Positions 36,023 to 45,293 are shown, counted from the stretch's first letter. The stretch: DNA of 64,000 nucleotides from Fumia xinanensis (GCF_014384905.1 NZ_JACRSV010000001.1:992001-1056000); one strand, 5' to 3'. Translations and numbers: made by a program. Notes: generated by a model not told the origin, from the letters alone.

Positions 36023-36213
36023 GAAAACTTCCTCTATAGGCAGAATAATTGGCGTGTACAAAACTGATTGTGTCCTTCATTGGATATCCTCCTTTTGATA
36101 TTATGAATTGCAGTTGGCAGACCGCATTTTCATTCTATCAAGAGGAGTTGTTTTTCTCGCCCCGTGTTAAAAATTTTTTCTATCGCCAGCACAGAGGCGG
36201 TATTTATACATGA

Positions 36214-36243
36214 AAATCCGCCGGTATGATTACCGGCGGATTT
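36214..36243. terminator. Bidirectional terminator between deoD and the GH20 gene
   Basis: AAATCCGCCGGTA, loop TGAT, TACCGGCGGATTT: a perfect 13-bp stem between two convergent genes. Confidence 0.9.
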
Positions 36244-36259
36244 GTTGTAAAGATAAGAA

Positions 36260-37879
36260 TTAGATAACGTTGGCGCTGACGGTGGATTTCCACTCGTTGT
36301 AGCTAACAGGGCCGGTGGCTTCTGCCGGGCCGTTGCCTTTAGAATCCAAAACCGGTTCCTCCAGCTCTTCAATGCGATCCAAAGCACCGTCTATGTACTG
36401 CTGCAGACGGTCTTGGCAATGCAGCACCCGACGGGTTAAGCCGCCCAGGCGTACATCTTGAACGTCGAAGCCGTGGGGCTTGTTTTCTTTTTCCCACTGG
36501 CTGCGGAAAGCGTCGTAGAAGAGGTCAATTTTTTCAGCCAGCTTGCCGTAATCTTCGACCAAAGCGGCGAGGGCTTTTTTGTCGCCGGACAGGTAAGCTT
36601 TGCGCGTTTTGACGCCGAGATCCATTTTGATGGCCAGAACATCGCAGAGTGTTTTCATAGTGCGGAAGAGATAGCCCCAGGTGGGCTCGTCTTGCAAAGC
36701 GGCCAGCTTCTGGGCACAGGCGGCATAACTTGCAGCATCGCCGTCGCGGACGGTACTGTCGAAGATACCCATAAAGCAGTCACTAAACATAATGTATTTA
36801 TCCGGGTTAAAGGGCTCCACTTTGTCCTCGTTGGGCGTGCCAAGAAGATCCAACAGCATAAAGGAGTCAAAGGGGATACCGTACTTTTCCTCAAAGCCCT
36901 TTTTGATAGCATCGGGGTCGGTGTTTCCTTTGGCGTATTCCGCCGAGTAGTAAAGAGAGGGGAGGCAGGAGAATTTGGAACATTCGGCGCCATTGTCGCC
37001 CCACATGGTGAGGAATACGTTTTGAACGTTGTTTTCGAGACAGCTTGTTAGAGCGGCAGTGGTGCATTCGATACTGTAAACATTGTGGGGAGCAAAGCCG
37101 GTCCAGCTCCACAGACCGCCAGCAAACCAGATATCCTCTTTGATGGCCGAGTGGAGGCGGATCTGAGTATCATAACGGTTTTTGTCAGAAGAATAATAAT
37201 CCCAGTAGATGAGGTTTGCGTTTGAGGGGATTTTTGCCTTCAGCTCGTCCGAGACGTGGACTTCGTTAACATAGTAATCACCGCCGCTGGCCAGACGGAA
37301 GAACATATCGCCCCACATAGTGACTTCAAGGCCTTGTCGGGCGGCGATTTCAGCGACTTTAGCCAGATGGTCCACCAGAATTTCAGAACGGTCACGCAGG
37401 CCGTTTTTGGTCTGATACTGGCCTCTGCCCAACATATGCGCCTCATCCATACCGATGTTGACGATGCGGCTGCGGAAACATTTTTTCAAAGTGGAGAACA
37501 TGTCCTCAATCAAAGCGTAGACGGTTTCGTCGCCAGCCATGAGGATGTCGTCACAGTCGCGGATTTTCTGGTACTGGGGCCAACGGAAGATAGCGTTTAA
37601 GTGCGCCAGAGTTTGAATGCAGGGGATGACCTCCATTCCTTTCTGAAAAGCATAGTCGTCGATTTCCTTCAGCTCTTTTTGGGAGTACCGTCCTCTCAGA
37701 TGGCCAAAATAAGGCTGATTGTCCACCTCATAGGTATCCTCTGTGTAAAGCAGCAGAGTGTTGTAGCCCATATCGGCGGTCAGATCGATCCATTTTTTCA
37801 GAGTCGGCAGGTTCATCACGGCGTTACGGGAACAATCCAGCATTACGCCAAAGCGACGAAATTTGATAGAGTCAGACAT
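36260..37879 (-). CDS. Glycoside hydrolase family 20 beta-N-acetylhexosaminidase
   Basis: Predicted to remove terminal beta-N-acetylglucosamine or galactosamine by substrate-assisted catalysis. It is 539 residues. The adjacent catalytic Asp-Glu pair is in NIGMDEAHMLGRG near residue 144, with CIQTLAHLNAIFRWPQY before it and MWGDNGAE after it. No signal peptide is seen, so it acts on imported amino sugar glycans or recycled wall fragments (inference). ATG 37879 follows AAAGGGG. A longer frame from 37927 lacks a ribosome binding site. Confidence 0.85.
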   Translation of the reverse strand: MSDSIKFRRFGVMLDCSRNAVMNLPTLKKWIDLTADMGYNTLLLYTEDTYEVDNQPYFGHLRGRYSQKELKEIDDYAFQKGMEVIPCIQTLAHLNAIFRWPQYQKIRDCDDILMAGDETVYALIEDMFSTLKKCFRSRIVNIGMDEAHMLGRGQYQTKNGLRDRSEILVDHLAKVAEIAARQGLEVTMWGDMFFRLASGGDYYVNEVHVSDELKAKIPSNANLIYWDYYSSDKNRYDTQIRLHSAIKEDIWFAGGLWSWTGFAPHNVYSIECTTAALTSCLENNVQNVFLTMWGDNGAECSKFSCLPSLYYSAEYAKGNTDPDAIKKGFEEKYGIPFDSFMLLDLLGTPNEDKVEPFNPDKYIMFSDCFMGIFDSTVRDGDAASYAACAQKLAALQDEPTWGYLFRTMKTLCDVLAIKMDLGVKTRKAYLSGDKKALAALVEDYGKLAEKIDLFYDAFRSQWEKENKPHGFDVQDVRLGGLTRRVLHCQDRLQQYIDGALDRIEELEEPVLDSKGNGPAEATGPVSYNEWKSTVSANVI

Positions 37880-38060
37880 GTTTGCAATGCCCCTTTCCTT
37901 ATTAATTGACAAATTGTACTTGCACAATTATATATCAACAGATTATTTATACCATAAAAGTGTTTTTTTTAAAGTATAAATAATAGTCAACAATACCGAA
38001 AAAAGTATAGTTTAAAAGCATATGTATTTACCATTCCACAAAAGAAGTACGCTTATTGTA

Positions 38061-38100
38061 AAAAATAAAAGCACCTGAGCCAAGGCCCAAGTGCTTTTTC
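38061..38100 (-). terminator. Terminator after tRNA-Pro
   Basis: On the minus strand GCACTTGGGCC pairs with GGCTCAGGTGC (two G-U pairs), followed by TTTTATTTTTT. It follows the tRNA 3' end by only a few bases. Confidence 0.85.
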
Positions 38101-38101
38101 G

Positions 38102-38178
<77 letters not shown>

Positions 38179-38197
38179 TTGACATCACGCAAAATAC

Positions 38198-38226
38198 ATT
38201 ATACTGCTTTTGCGTGTATTTGTCAA
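38198..38226 (-). promoter_or_regulatory. Consensus promoter for tRNA-Pro
   Basis: Minus strand TTGACA (38221-38226), a 17-base spacer and TATAAT (38198-38203). All twelve consensus bases match, about 20 bases before the tRNA 5' end. Confidence 0.85.
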
Positions 38227-38264
38227 GAAAAAATCCCCGTTTTTTACCATTTTTTGAAGAAGCC

Positions 38265-38927
38265 CTATTTTTCGGCAGGTGCTCCCTCGTCCGAGTTCTC
38301 CAGCTCGTGGACCCGGTAGCAAAGGATGGATAGGCTGTCGCCGAGATGGACATTTTCCACGGCGATGTCGTCGTAATCGATGGCCAGGTCGTAGTGGCTG
38401 AAGTTCCAAAATCCCTTGATGCCATGGGAGACCAGCACTTTGGCCAGTTCCTTCGCCGCCTCTTTCGGAATGCAGAGGATGGCGATGGTGGGGTGATGCT
38501 TTTCGCAGAACTCGGCGATGTAGCTGCTGTCATAAATCTCCACACCACCGATTTTTTCACCGATCAGTTCAGGGTTTACGTCGAACATGCCGATCAGCTC
38601 GAACCCGCGGGCGGAAAAGTCCATGTGCTGGGTGACGGCGCGGCCTAAATTGCCGGCGCCGATGAGAATGGTCTTACGGGAAATTCCAAGGCCCAAGATT
38701 TTGCTGATTTCTTCGTAAAGGGCTTTTACATTGTAGCCGTAGCCCTGCTGGCCAAATCCGCCGAAGCAGTTCAGATCCTGCCGGATCTGGGAGGCGGTGA
38801 GCCCCATCCGTTTCGACAGGTCGCCGGAGGAAATCCGCACGACGCCGCCTTCCGCGAGCTCCCGGAGAAAACGGTGGTACCGGGGGAGACGCCGAATGAC
38901 GGATAAAGAAACGTTGCCTTTTGCCAT
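38265..38927 (-). CDS. rex: Redox-sensing transcriptional repressor Rex
   Basis: Dimeric repressor that binds DNA when NADH/NAD+ is low and is released by NADH, as known for the family. It is 220 residues. The N-terminal winged helix (VIRRLPRYHRFLRELAEGGV, MGLTASQIRQDLNCFGGFG) and the Rossmann NADH site (ILIGAGNLGRAVTQH near residue 90) are clear. It lies 94 bases after icd on the same strand with no strong terminator between, so it may be cotranscribed with purB-acn-icd. Two Rex-like operators are in this window (43825-43842 and 47765-47782). Confidence 0.96.
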   Translation of the reverse strand: MAKGNVSLSVIRRLPRYHRFLRELAEGGVVRISSGDLSKRMGLTASQIRQDLNCFGGFGQQGYGYNVKALYEEISKILGLGISRKTILIGAGNLGRAVTQHMDFSARGFELIGMFDVNPELIGEKIGGVEIYDSSYIAEFCEKHHPTIAILCIPKEAAKELAKVLVSHGIKGFWNFSHYDLAIDYDDIAVENVHLGDSLSILCYRVHELENSDEGAPAEK

Positions 38928-39021
38928 GGTAGAAACTCCTTATCCTAAAAATCAGATATGGTGATGGAATCAAACCGTCGGAGCGGCTTGCAAAAATCGC
39001 TCGGCGGTCGTTTCGCTGTGT

Positions 39022-40233
39022 TTAGAGCAGTTTTTTCAGGCGGCTGTCGATTTCTCTAAGGAAAGTCTCGGTATCCACCTTTTGTTTGTTTTCGAGAGAG
39101 CAGAGGGGAATCAAGTCGCCGGTCATGACGCCTTCCTCGATGGTCTGGATGGAGGCTTTCTCCAGTTTGTCGGCAAAAGCGCAGAGCTCGGGGAGATTGT
39201 CCAGTTCGCCTCTCTTGCGGAGGGCCCCGGTCCAGGCGAAGATGGTCGCCATTGAGTTACTGGAAGTCTTTTCACCTTTCAGGTGCTTATAATAGTGGCG
39301 CTGTACCGTGCCGTGGGCCGCCTCGTACTCGTAGACGCCGTCGGGGGAGACCAAGACCGAACTCATGAGGCCCAGGCTGCCGAAGGCGGTGGCAACCATG
39401 TCGGACATGACGTCGCCGTCGTAGTTTTTGCAGGCCCAGATATAGCCGCCTTCCGAGCGGATGACACGGGCGACCGCGTCGTCGATGAGGGTGTAAAAGT
39501 ATTCGATGCCTGCCGCCTCGAATTTCTCTTTGTACTCCGTCTCGTATACCTCGGCGAAGATGTCCTTAAACCGGTGGTCGTAGGTTTTGGAGATGGTGTC
39601 TTTGGTGGCGAACCACAAATCCTGTTTGGTGTCCAGCGCGAAGTTCATGCAGCTTCGCGCAAAGGAGGCAATGGATTCATCCACGTTGTGGACGCCCTGG
39701 ATGATGCCGGGAGTTTTGAAATCGTGGATGAGCTGGCGGCTCTCGTTGCCGTCTTTATCAGTGACAAGGAGTTCCGCTTTACAGTCTGCCTCCACCCGCA
39801 TTTCGCTGTTTTTATAGATGTCGCCGTAGGCGTGACGGGCGATAGTGATGGGTTTCGTCCAGGTGGGGATAAAGGGGGTGATTCCCTTGACGATGATGGG
39901 CGCCCGGAAAACGGTGCCGTCCAGCATGGCGCGGATGGTGCCGTTGGGGGATTTCCACATCTCTTTCAGGTTGTACTCCGGCATACGGGCGGCGTTGGGG
40001 GTGATGGTGGCGCATTTGACGGCCACGCCGTATTTTTTGTTGGCGTTGGCGGCGTCAATGGTGATCTGGTCGTTTGTCTCGTTGCGTTTGACGAGCCCCA
40101 GGTCGTAATACTCGGTTTTTAAGTCGATGTAGGGCAGCAGCAGAATGTCTTTGATCATCTGCCACATGATTCTCGTCATTTCGTCCCCGTCCATCTCGAC
40201 TAGGGGGGTCTTCATCTGAATTTTATCGGACAT
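39022..40233 (-). CDS. icd: NADP-dependent isocitrate dehydrogenase (eukaryote-like type)
   Basis: Oxidises isocitrate to 2-oxoglutarate with NADP+, giving the glutamate precursor and NADPH. It is 403 residues of the homodimeric type (VEMDGDEMTRIMWQMIKD near the N-terminus, TPNAARMPEYNLKEMWKSPN, YEAAHGTVQRHYYKHLKG, TSSNSMATIFAW), unlike the E. coli-type enzyme. The start is ATG 40233 after AAAGGATG; the ATG at 40242 lies inside that ribosome binding site. It is 21 bases after acn in the same unit. No citrate synthase is in the window. Confidence 0.95.
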   Translation of the reverse strand: MSDKIQMKTPLVEMDGDEMTRIMWQMIKDILLLPYIDLKTEYYDLGLVKRNETNDQITIDAANANKKYGVAVKCATITPNAARMPEYNLKEMWKSPNGTIRAMLDGTVFRAPIIVKGITPFIPTWTKPITIARHAYGDIYKNSEMRVEADCKAELLVTDKDGNESRQLIHDFKTPGIIQGVHNVDESIASFARSCMNFALDTKQDLWFATKDTISKTYDHRFKDIFAEVYETEYKEKFEAAGIEYFYTLIDDAVARVIRSEGGYIWACKNYDGDVMSDMVATAFGSLGLMSSVLVSPDGVYEYEAAHGTVQRHYYKHLKGEKTSSNSMATIFAWTGALRKRGELDNLPELCAFADKLEKASIQTIEEGVMTGDLIPLCSLENKQKVDTETFLREIDSRLKKLL

Positions 40234-40254
40234 TTTGGTCATCCTTTCGGTTGT

Positions 40255-42192
40255 CTATTTCTCGCTCTGTTCCTTGGTGTAGTTTAAGAGCCCGCCGGCC
40301 AGCAAAATATCCTTGGCCCGGCCGCTCAGGTCGCAGATAACGGGGATTTCTTTGCCTGTGGTCTTGTCGGTGAGAACGATGTCCTCGCCGTTTTCGATGG
40401 ATTTGCGCACATCTTTGAGCTCCAGCGCATCGCCCTGAGAAACAGCGTCGTAATCCGCCTCATTGGCGAAAGTCAGGGGTAGGATACCGGCGTTGATGAG
40501 GTTTTGCTTGTGGATACGGGCGAAGCTCTTAACGACGACTGCCTTGATGCCCAGATACAGGGGAACGAGAGCAGCGTGTTCACGGGAAGATCCCTGTCCA
40601 TAGTTGCTGCCGCCGATGATGATGCCTTTGCCGGCAGCCTTGGCCCGCTCGGGGAAGGTTTCGTCGCAGACCGCGAAACAGTACTGGGACAGGTGGGGGA
40701 TGTTGGAGCGGTAGGGGAGGATTTTCGCCCCCGCAGGCATGATGTGGTCGGTGGTGATGTTGTCGCCCACCTTCAAAATCACGTCGCAAGCGATAGTTTC
40801 ATCGAGAGGAGTGGTGGTGGGGAAGGGTTTGATGTTGGGGCCGCGGAGGATGACGACAGAATCCATGTCCTTTTCGTCCACAGGGGGCTCCACCATGTTG
40901 TCGTTGATGAGGAAAGCTTCCGGCATGGGGATAGTGGGCATCTCTCCCAAAGTGGTGGGGTCGGTGAACACGCCGGTCAAGGCTGAAGCCGCCGCGGTTT
41001 CAGGGCTCACGAGGTACACGCCCGCGTCCTTGGTGCCGCTTCTGCCTTCAAAGTTCCGGTTGAAGGTGCGCAGAGAGATACCCTTGGAGTTGGGGGACTG
41101 GCCCATGCCGATGCAGGGGCCGCAGGCGGATTCGAGGATTCTGGCGCCCGCGCCGATGAGGTCAGCCAGCGCGCCGTTTAAAGCCAGCATGTTGAGGACC
41201 TGCTTGGAGCCGGGGGCGATGGCCAAACTCACGTCGGGATGGACCTTTTTGCCCTTGAGGATGTGGGCCACCTTCATCATATCGAGGTAAGAAGAGTTGG
41301 TGCAGGATCCGATGCAGACCTGGTCTACCTTCTGTCCCGAAAGCTCTTCGATGGACTTGATGTTGTCGGGGCTGTGGGGGCAGGCGGCCAGGGGTTTCAA
41401 AGCTGACAGGTCGATGTCATAGGTTTCGTCGTAAACGGCATCGGCGTCGGGTTTTACTTCGCTCCAGTCCTGTTCACGGCCCTGAGCCTTCAAAAACTCT
41501 CTCGTAATTTCGTCAGAGGGGAAGATGGAGGTGGTGGCGCCCAGTTCGGCGCCCATGTTGGTGATGGTGGCCCGTTCGGGGACGGAAAGCGTCTTGACGC
41601 CCTCGCCGCCGTATTCGATGACCTTGCCCACGCCGCCTTTGACCGACAGGATGCGCAGCACTTCAAGGATTACGTCTTTGGCGCTGACCCAGGGGTTCAG
41701 TTTGCCGGTCAGGTTGATGCGGACCATCTGGGGCATGGTGATGTAGTAGGCGCCGCCGCCCATGGCGACAGCAACGTCCAAGCCGCCCGCGCCGCAGGCG
41801 AACATGCCGATACCGCCGGCAGTGGGGGTGTGGCTGTCGGAGCCGATCAAAGTCTTGCCGGGGACGGCGAACCGCTCTAACTGCACCTGATGGCAGATGC
41901 CGTTGCCGGGGCGGGAGAAGTAAATGCCGTGCTTTTTGGCGACGGAGCCGATAAAACGGTGGTCGTCGGCGTTTTCAAAGCCGGACTGAAGGGTATTGTG
42001 GTCGATATAGGCGACGCTTTTCTCGGTTTTGACCCGTTTGACGCCCATGGCCTCAAATTCCAGGTAAGCCATGGTTCCGGTGGCGTCCTGGGTGAGGGTC
42101 TGGTCGATTTTAAGGCCGATTTCCTGACCTTTGACCATCTCGCCGTCTACCAGGTGTGCTTTGATGATTTTTTCTGCAATGGTGTATCCCAT
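40255..42192 (-). CDS. acn: Aconitate hydratase
   Basis: [4Fe-4S] enzyme isomerising citrate to isocitrate. It is 645 residues, the short single-chain form near bacterial AcnA/mitochondrial-like aconitases of anaerobes. The cluster cysteines are in VCIGSCTNSS (near residue 285) and ACGPCIGMGQSPNSKG (near 350). The substrate motif GGSNYGQGSSREHAA is in the C-terminal swivel domain. A longer N-terminal frame (from 42243) lacks a ribosome binding site. With icd it completes citrate to 2-oxoglutarate. Confidence 0.95.
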   Translation of the reverse strand: MGYTIAEKIIKAHLVDGEMVKGQEIGLKIDQTLTQDATGTMAYLEFEAMGVKRVKTEKSVAYIDHNTLQSGFENADDHRFIGSVAKKHGIYFSRPGNGICHQVQLERFAVPGKTLIGSDSHTPTAGGIGMFACGAGGLDVAVAMGGGAYYITMPQMVRINLTGKLNPWVSAKDVILEVLRILSVKGGVGKVIEYGGEGVKTLSVPERATITNMGAELGATTSIFPSDEITREFLKAQGREQDWSEVKPDADAVYDETYDIDLSALKPLAACPHSPDNIKSIEELSGQKVDQVCIGSCTNSSYLDMMKVAHILKGKKVHPDVSLAIAPGSKQVLNMLALNGALADLIGAGARILESACGPCIGMGQSPNSKGISLRTFNRNFEGRSGTKDAGVYLVSPETAAASALTGVFTDPTTLGEMPTIPMPEAFLINDNMVEPPVDEKDMDSVVILRGPNIKPFPTTTPLDETIACDVILKVGDNITTDHIMPAGAKILPYRSNIPHLSQYCFAVCDETFPERAKAAGKGIIIGGSNYGQGSSREHAALVPLYLGIKAVVVKSFARIHKQNLINAGILPLTFANEADYDAVSQGDALELKDVRKSIENGEDIVLTDKTTGKEIPVICDLSGRAKDILLAGGLLNYTKEQSEK

Positions 42193-42321
42193 GTGGGGCA
42201 CTTCCTTCCTGTATTGATTGAAGTAGGGAGCGAAGCTGTGCATTTTTTCCCGGGGCGATGATGAATCTCATGCGGCAGCATTTGATCTTGCGTCGTCCCT
42301 ACAGCTTGCAAATGACTCTGT

Positions 42322-43752
42322 TTATACCTTGAGCTGGGCGCTTTCCCCTAAGATGTCGCGGTTGGCGTCCAAAATGGGGTTAACGCAGGTATCGAGGAAC
42401 TCGTCCACCTGTTCAACCGCCCGGCCGACGAAGTGGATGGGCTGCATGACGGCCATGATCTCGTCTTTTGTCAGGTTAAAGCTCTTATCGTTGACAACCC
42501 GGTCGATGAGGTCGTTCTCTCCGCCTTCTTCCTTGACGACTTTGGCCGCCGCGATGGAGTGCTGGCGGAGTTTTTCGTGGAGTTCCTGCCGGTCGCCTCC
42601 TTTTTTGACCGCCTGCATCATGATGTTTTCAGTGGCCATAAAGGGAAGTTCCTTCATGACCCGCTGGGTGACCACTTTGGGGTAGACCACCAGGTCGGAG
42701 GTGACGTTTAACATGATGTTTAAGATGGAATCGACAGCCAAGAAGGCCTCGGCGACGGAGATCCGTTTGTTTGCGCTGTCGTCCAACGTCCGCTCAAACC
42801 ACTGGGTGGCGGATGTGAAGGCGGGGTTTAAACTGTCGACAATCACGTAGCGGGCAAGGGAAGTAATCCGCTCGGAGCGCATGGGATTGCGCTTATAGGG
42901 CATAGCGGAGGAACCAATCTGGTTTTTCTCGAAAGGCTCTTCCATTTCCTTGAAGTTTTGGAGAATCCGCAAATCGTTTGAGAACTTAGACGCCGACTGG
43001 GCCACGCCGCTCAAGGTGGCGAGGACGGCGGCGTCGATTTTGCGGGAATAGGTCTGGCCCGAAACGGGGACCACCCCGTCAAAACCCATATCCTCGCAGA
43101 TGTACTGGTCGAGAAGCCTGATTTTTTCCCGGTCGCCTTCAAACAGCTCGACAAAGCTGGCCTGGGTGCCGGTGGTGCCTTTGGAGCCTAAGAGTTTCAG
43201 GTTTTTGATCCGGTAGTCGATTTCGTCCAAGTCGTAGAGCAGTTCGTTCATCCACAGCGTTGCCCGTTTGCCCACGGTGGTGAGCTGGGCCGGCTGGAGA
43301 TGGGTGTAGGCGAGGCAGGGGAGGGACTTGTATTCTTTGGCAAAATGGGCTAGATTGGCGATGACATTTATCACCTTTCGCCGGACGATCTGCAAAGCCT
43401 CCCGCAAAATGACCGCGTCGGTGTTGTCTCCCACATAACAGGAGGTGGCTCCCAGGTGGATGATCCCCTTGGCTTTGGGGCACTGGACACCGTAGGCGTA
43501 AACGTGGCTCATCACGTCGTGGCGGGTGAGTTTTTCCCGTTCCTCAGCCACATTGTAGTTGATGTCGTCTTGGTGGGCGACGAGCTCTTCAATCTGCTCC
43601 TGAGTAATAGGGAGCCCCAAACGGTGCTCGGCTTTCGCCAAAGCGATCCAGAGCTTCCGCCAGGTTTTAAACTTTTTGTCGGCGGAAAAGAGATACTGCA
43701 TTTCTTCGCTTGCGTATCTGGTTCCAAAAGGGCTTTCGTAATTTGAATACAT
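42322..43752 (-). CDS. purB: Adenylosuccinate lyase
   Basis: Fumarase-superfamily enzyme of 476 residues that cleaves adenylosuccinate and SAICAR to fumarate in purine synthesis. The signature SSAMPYKRNPMRSE is near residue 285, and TSCYVGDNTDA and THLQPAQLTTVGKR are typical. AAGGAGAGG precedes ATG 43752. It is first of a probable minus-strand unit with acn and icd, with a 129-base gap before acn. It is the longer lyase form, distinct from the short B. subtilis type. Confidence 0.94.
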   Translation of the reverse strand: MYSNYESPFGTRYASEEMQYLFSADKKFKTWRKLWIALAKAEHRLGLPITQEQIEELVAHQDDINYNVAEEREKLTRHDVMSHVYAYGVQCPKAKGIIHLGATSCYVGDNTDAVILREALQIVRRKVINVIANLAHFAKEYKSLPCLAYTHLQPAQLTTVGKRATLWMNELLYDLDEIDYRIKNLKLLGSKGTTGTQASFVELFEGDREKIRLLDQYICEDMGFDGVVPVSGQTYSRKIDAAVLATLSGVAQSASKFSNDLRILQNFKEMEEPFEKNQIGSSAMPYKRNPMRSERITSLARYVIVDSLNPAFTSATQWFERTLDDSANKRISVAEAFLAVDSILNIMLNVTSDLVVYPKVVTQRVMKELPFMATENIMMQAVKKGGDRQELHEKLRQHSIAAAKVVKEEGGENDLIDRVVNDKSFNLTKDEIMAVMQPIHFVGRAVEQVDEFLDTCVNPILDANRDILGESAQLKV

Positions 43753-43806
43753 GTAACCGTCCTCTCCTTAAACTTTCAACGTCGTTTCTATAGCAATATA
43801 TTGCTT

Positions 43807-43842
43807 ATTTTACCATACTTTTGATTGATAATCAATTAACAA
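43807..43842 (-). promoter_or_regulatory. Promoter with overlapping Rex-like operator for purB-acn-icd
   Basis: Minus strand TTGATT (43830-43835), a 17-base spacer and TAAAAT (43807-43812). The 18-mer TTGATAATCAATTAACAA (43825-43842) matches the clostridial Rex consensus TTGTTAA-N4-TTAACAA with one mismatch and covers the -35 box, a position suited to repression. Confidence 0.7.
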
Positions 43843-43875
43843 GGAAAGAATTTTTGAAAAAAGTTCAGACAGCAG

Positions 43876-43917
43876 AAAAATCCCCGGGCTGCGTATCGAT
43901 GAGCCGGGGGAAAATTT
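43876..43917 (-). terminator. Second tandem terminator after the surface protein gene
   Basis: Minus strand CCCCCGGCT, 11-base loop, AGCCCGGGG then ATTTTT. With the hairpin at 43939-43971 it isolates the purB promoter from the upstream gene. Confidence 0.6.
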
Positions 43918-43938
43918 GGTATTGAATGAAAAGGACGC

Positions 43939-43971
43939 AAAAAAGGACATCCAAAACGGATGCCCTTTTTA
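43939..43971 (-). terminator. First terminator after the surface protein gene
   Basis: Minus strand AAAAAGGGCATCC, loop, GGATGTCCTTTTTT: a near-perfect stem with a T-run, nine bases after the stop. Confidence 0.8.
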
Positions 43972-43979
43972 AAACCTCT

Positions 43980-45293
43980 TTAAGCGATCCAAGCGCCGCT
44001 TGCATTTAATTTGTAGCCGTTAATTGTGGTGCTGTAGGCCATGTTGCCTCCGGTGTAGAAGTAGTAGCATTTATTGCCGATCCAGTTCCAGCCGGTTGCC
44101 ATCATACCATTGGATTTCAGATAGTACCAGGTGTTTCCAAGCTGGAGCCAGCCGGTTGCCATACCGCCCCAATCTTTAAAGTAATACCAAGTACCGTTGA
44201 TGAGCTGCCAGCCGGTTGCCATTGCTCCGTAAGATTTCAGATAGTACCATGTGTTGTCGATGAGCTGCCAACCAGTGAGCATATCGCCGGCGCCGTCCAT
44301 GTAGTACCACTGGTTATCCATTTTATACCAGCCGGTGATATAGCTGCCGTCGGTATTTTTGATTCTCCAGTGGCCGCCGACCTGTACCCAGGTGGGGGCG
44401 GAGGGATTTACAGGTTCCGTTCCGTCGGATTTGAAGGTGATGGAGAGGTTTACGTTCTGCGGAGGCATCGTGAAGGTATAGATACCGTCTTTGCCTTGGA
44501 GAACGGTGGAACCATACTTGACGGTGTCGATCTTTTTGCCTTTATCGGGGGTGACAGTGAGGGTGACTCTGTCGCCGGCCTTGGCGGTAGTAGCGTTCAA
44601 GTAGGCTTTGCCGCCGTCCAAAGTGTTGACACTCACGGAATAGGTGGATTTGTCCATGCGGACGAAGTTTGCCGTGATGTTGATGCGCGGCTCATCGACG
44701 GTATAATTAAATTCGGTCTCGCCGCCGTAGTTTTCTTTGACGGGGGTCAGCGCTTTGCCGTTGACCTTGAGATATTCGATGGTGTAGCCGTCATCGGGGA
44801 TCGCTCTTAAGGTAATGGTGTCCCCATAATAGGGATAGTATTTGCTGGAATAGATATCGCCGCGATTTACGTTTTCATCGTAAATTTTTACTTCGATTTG
44901 AGACTGGCGCCAGTCATTTTGCAGTGTTACAGAAATGTCAATGTCAGATGCAGGCATTTCAAACTGCCAAATACCTTGCTGATCGGAAATTTTTTCCGTC
45001 ATGTCTTCTTCATAGAGGTAGGTATGGCGGGTGACACCTCTTTCGTACCAGACGATGTCAATGGTGTCCACCATGTATCCTTCATCTGCGACAACTTCCA
45101 AGTTGACTAAATCGCCCTCATAGGCTTTCTGTCTGCCAGCGGAAACAAAGGCGCGCCTTGTAGTCTGAACGTTGATAAGATACTGGGGGTCGCGGTCGTA
45201 GATTGCAGCGCCTACTGTAGCGGGCATCACAGATAAGGCCATTACACACGCTGCCGCCAGAGAAATGAGTTTCTTAAAAAATGAATTTTTCAC
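43980..45293 (-). CDS. Secreted surface protein with InlB-type repeats and choline-binding repeats
   Basis: Exported protein of 437 residues. The N-terminus is a signal peptide (KNSFFKKLISLAAACVMALS, cleavage near AxA at about 29-31). Residues about 35-300 hold three or four beta-rich 70-residue segments of the InlB B/Flg_new kind (DEGYMVDTIDIVWYERG, DDGYTIEYLKVNGKALTP, DKGKKIDTVKYGSTVLQGKD). The C-terminal 130 residues are about six 20-residue CW repeats (GWQLIDNTWYYLKSYGAMAT) that bind choline or wall teichoic acid. No catalytic domain is seen, so an adhesin or wall-associated role is inferred. The start is GTG 45293, 8 bases after AAAGGAG. Confidence 0.83.
   Translation of the reverse strand: MKNSFFKKLISLAAACVMALSVMPATVGAAIYDRDPQYLINVQTTRRAFVSAGRQKAYEGDLVNLEVVADEGYMVDTIDIVWYERGVTRHTYLYEEDMTEKISDQQGIWQFEMPASDIDISVTLQNDWRQSQIEVKIYDENVNRGDIYSSKYYPYYGDTITLRAIPDDGYTIEYLKVNGKALTPVKENYGGETEFNYTVDEPRINITANFVRMDKSTYSVSVNTLDGGKAYLNATTAKAGDRVTLTVTPDKGKKIDTVKYGSTVLQGKDGIYTFTMPPQNVNLSITFKSDGTEPVNPSAPTWVQVGGHWRIKNTDGSYITGWYKMDNQWYYMDGAGDMLTGWQLIDNTWYYLKSYGAMATGWQLINGTWYYFKDWGGMATGWLQLGNTWYYLKSNGMMATGWNWIGNKCYYFYTGGNMAYSTTINGYKLNASGAWIA
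44030..44350 (-). repeat. Tandem CW-repeat DNA within the surface protein gene
   Basis: Five to six imperfect units of about 60-63 bases. On the plus strand each carries GCCAGCCGGTTGCCAT-like sequence and a TAGTACCA core, encoding the choline-binding repeats. Such tandem units can expand or contract by slippage. Confidence 0.75.

Noticed and set aside
39283..40122. 279-codon open frame on the plus strand inside icd
   Set aside because: Antisense to icd; repetitive Gly/Asp/Val composition typical of shadow frames.
44030..44350. CRISPR-like tandem repeat
   Set aside because: Repeats are contiguous, degenerate, about 60 bases and in frame with the CW-repeat protein; no spacers.
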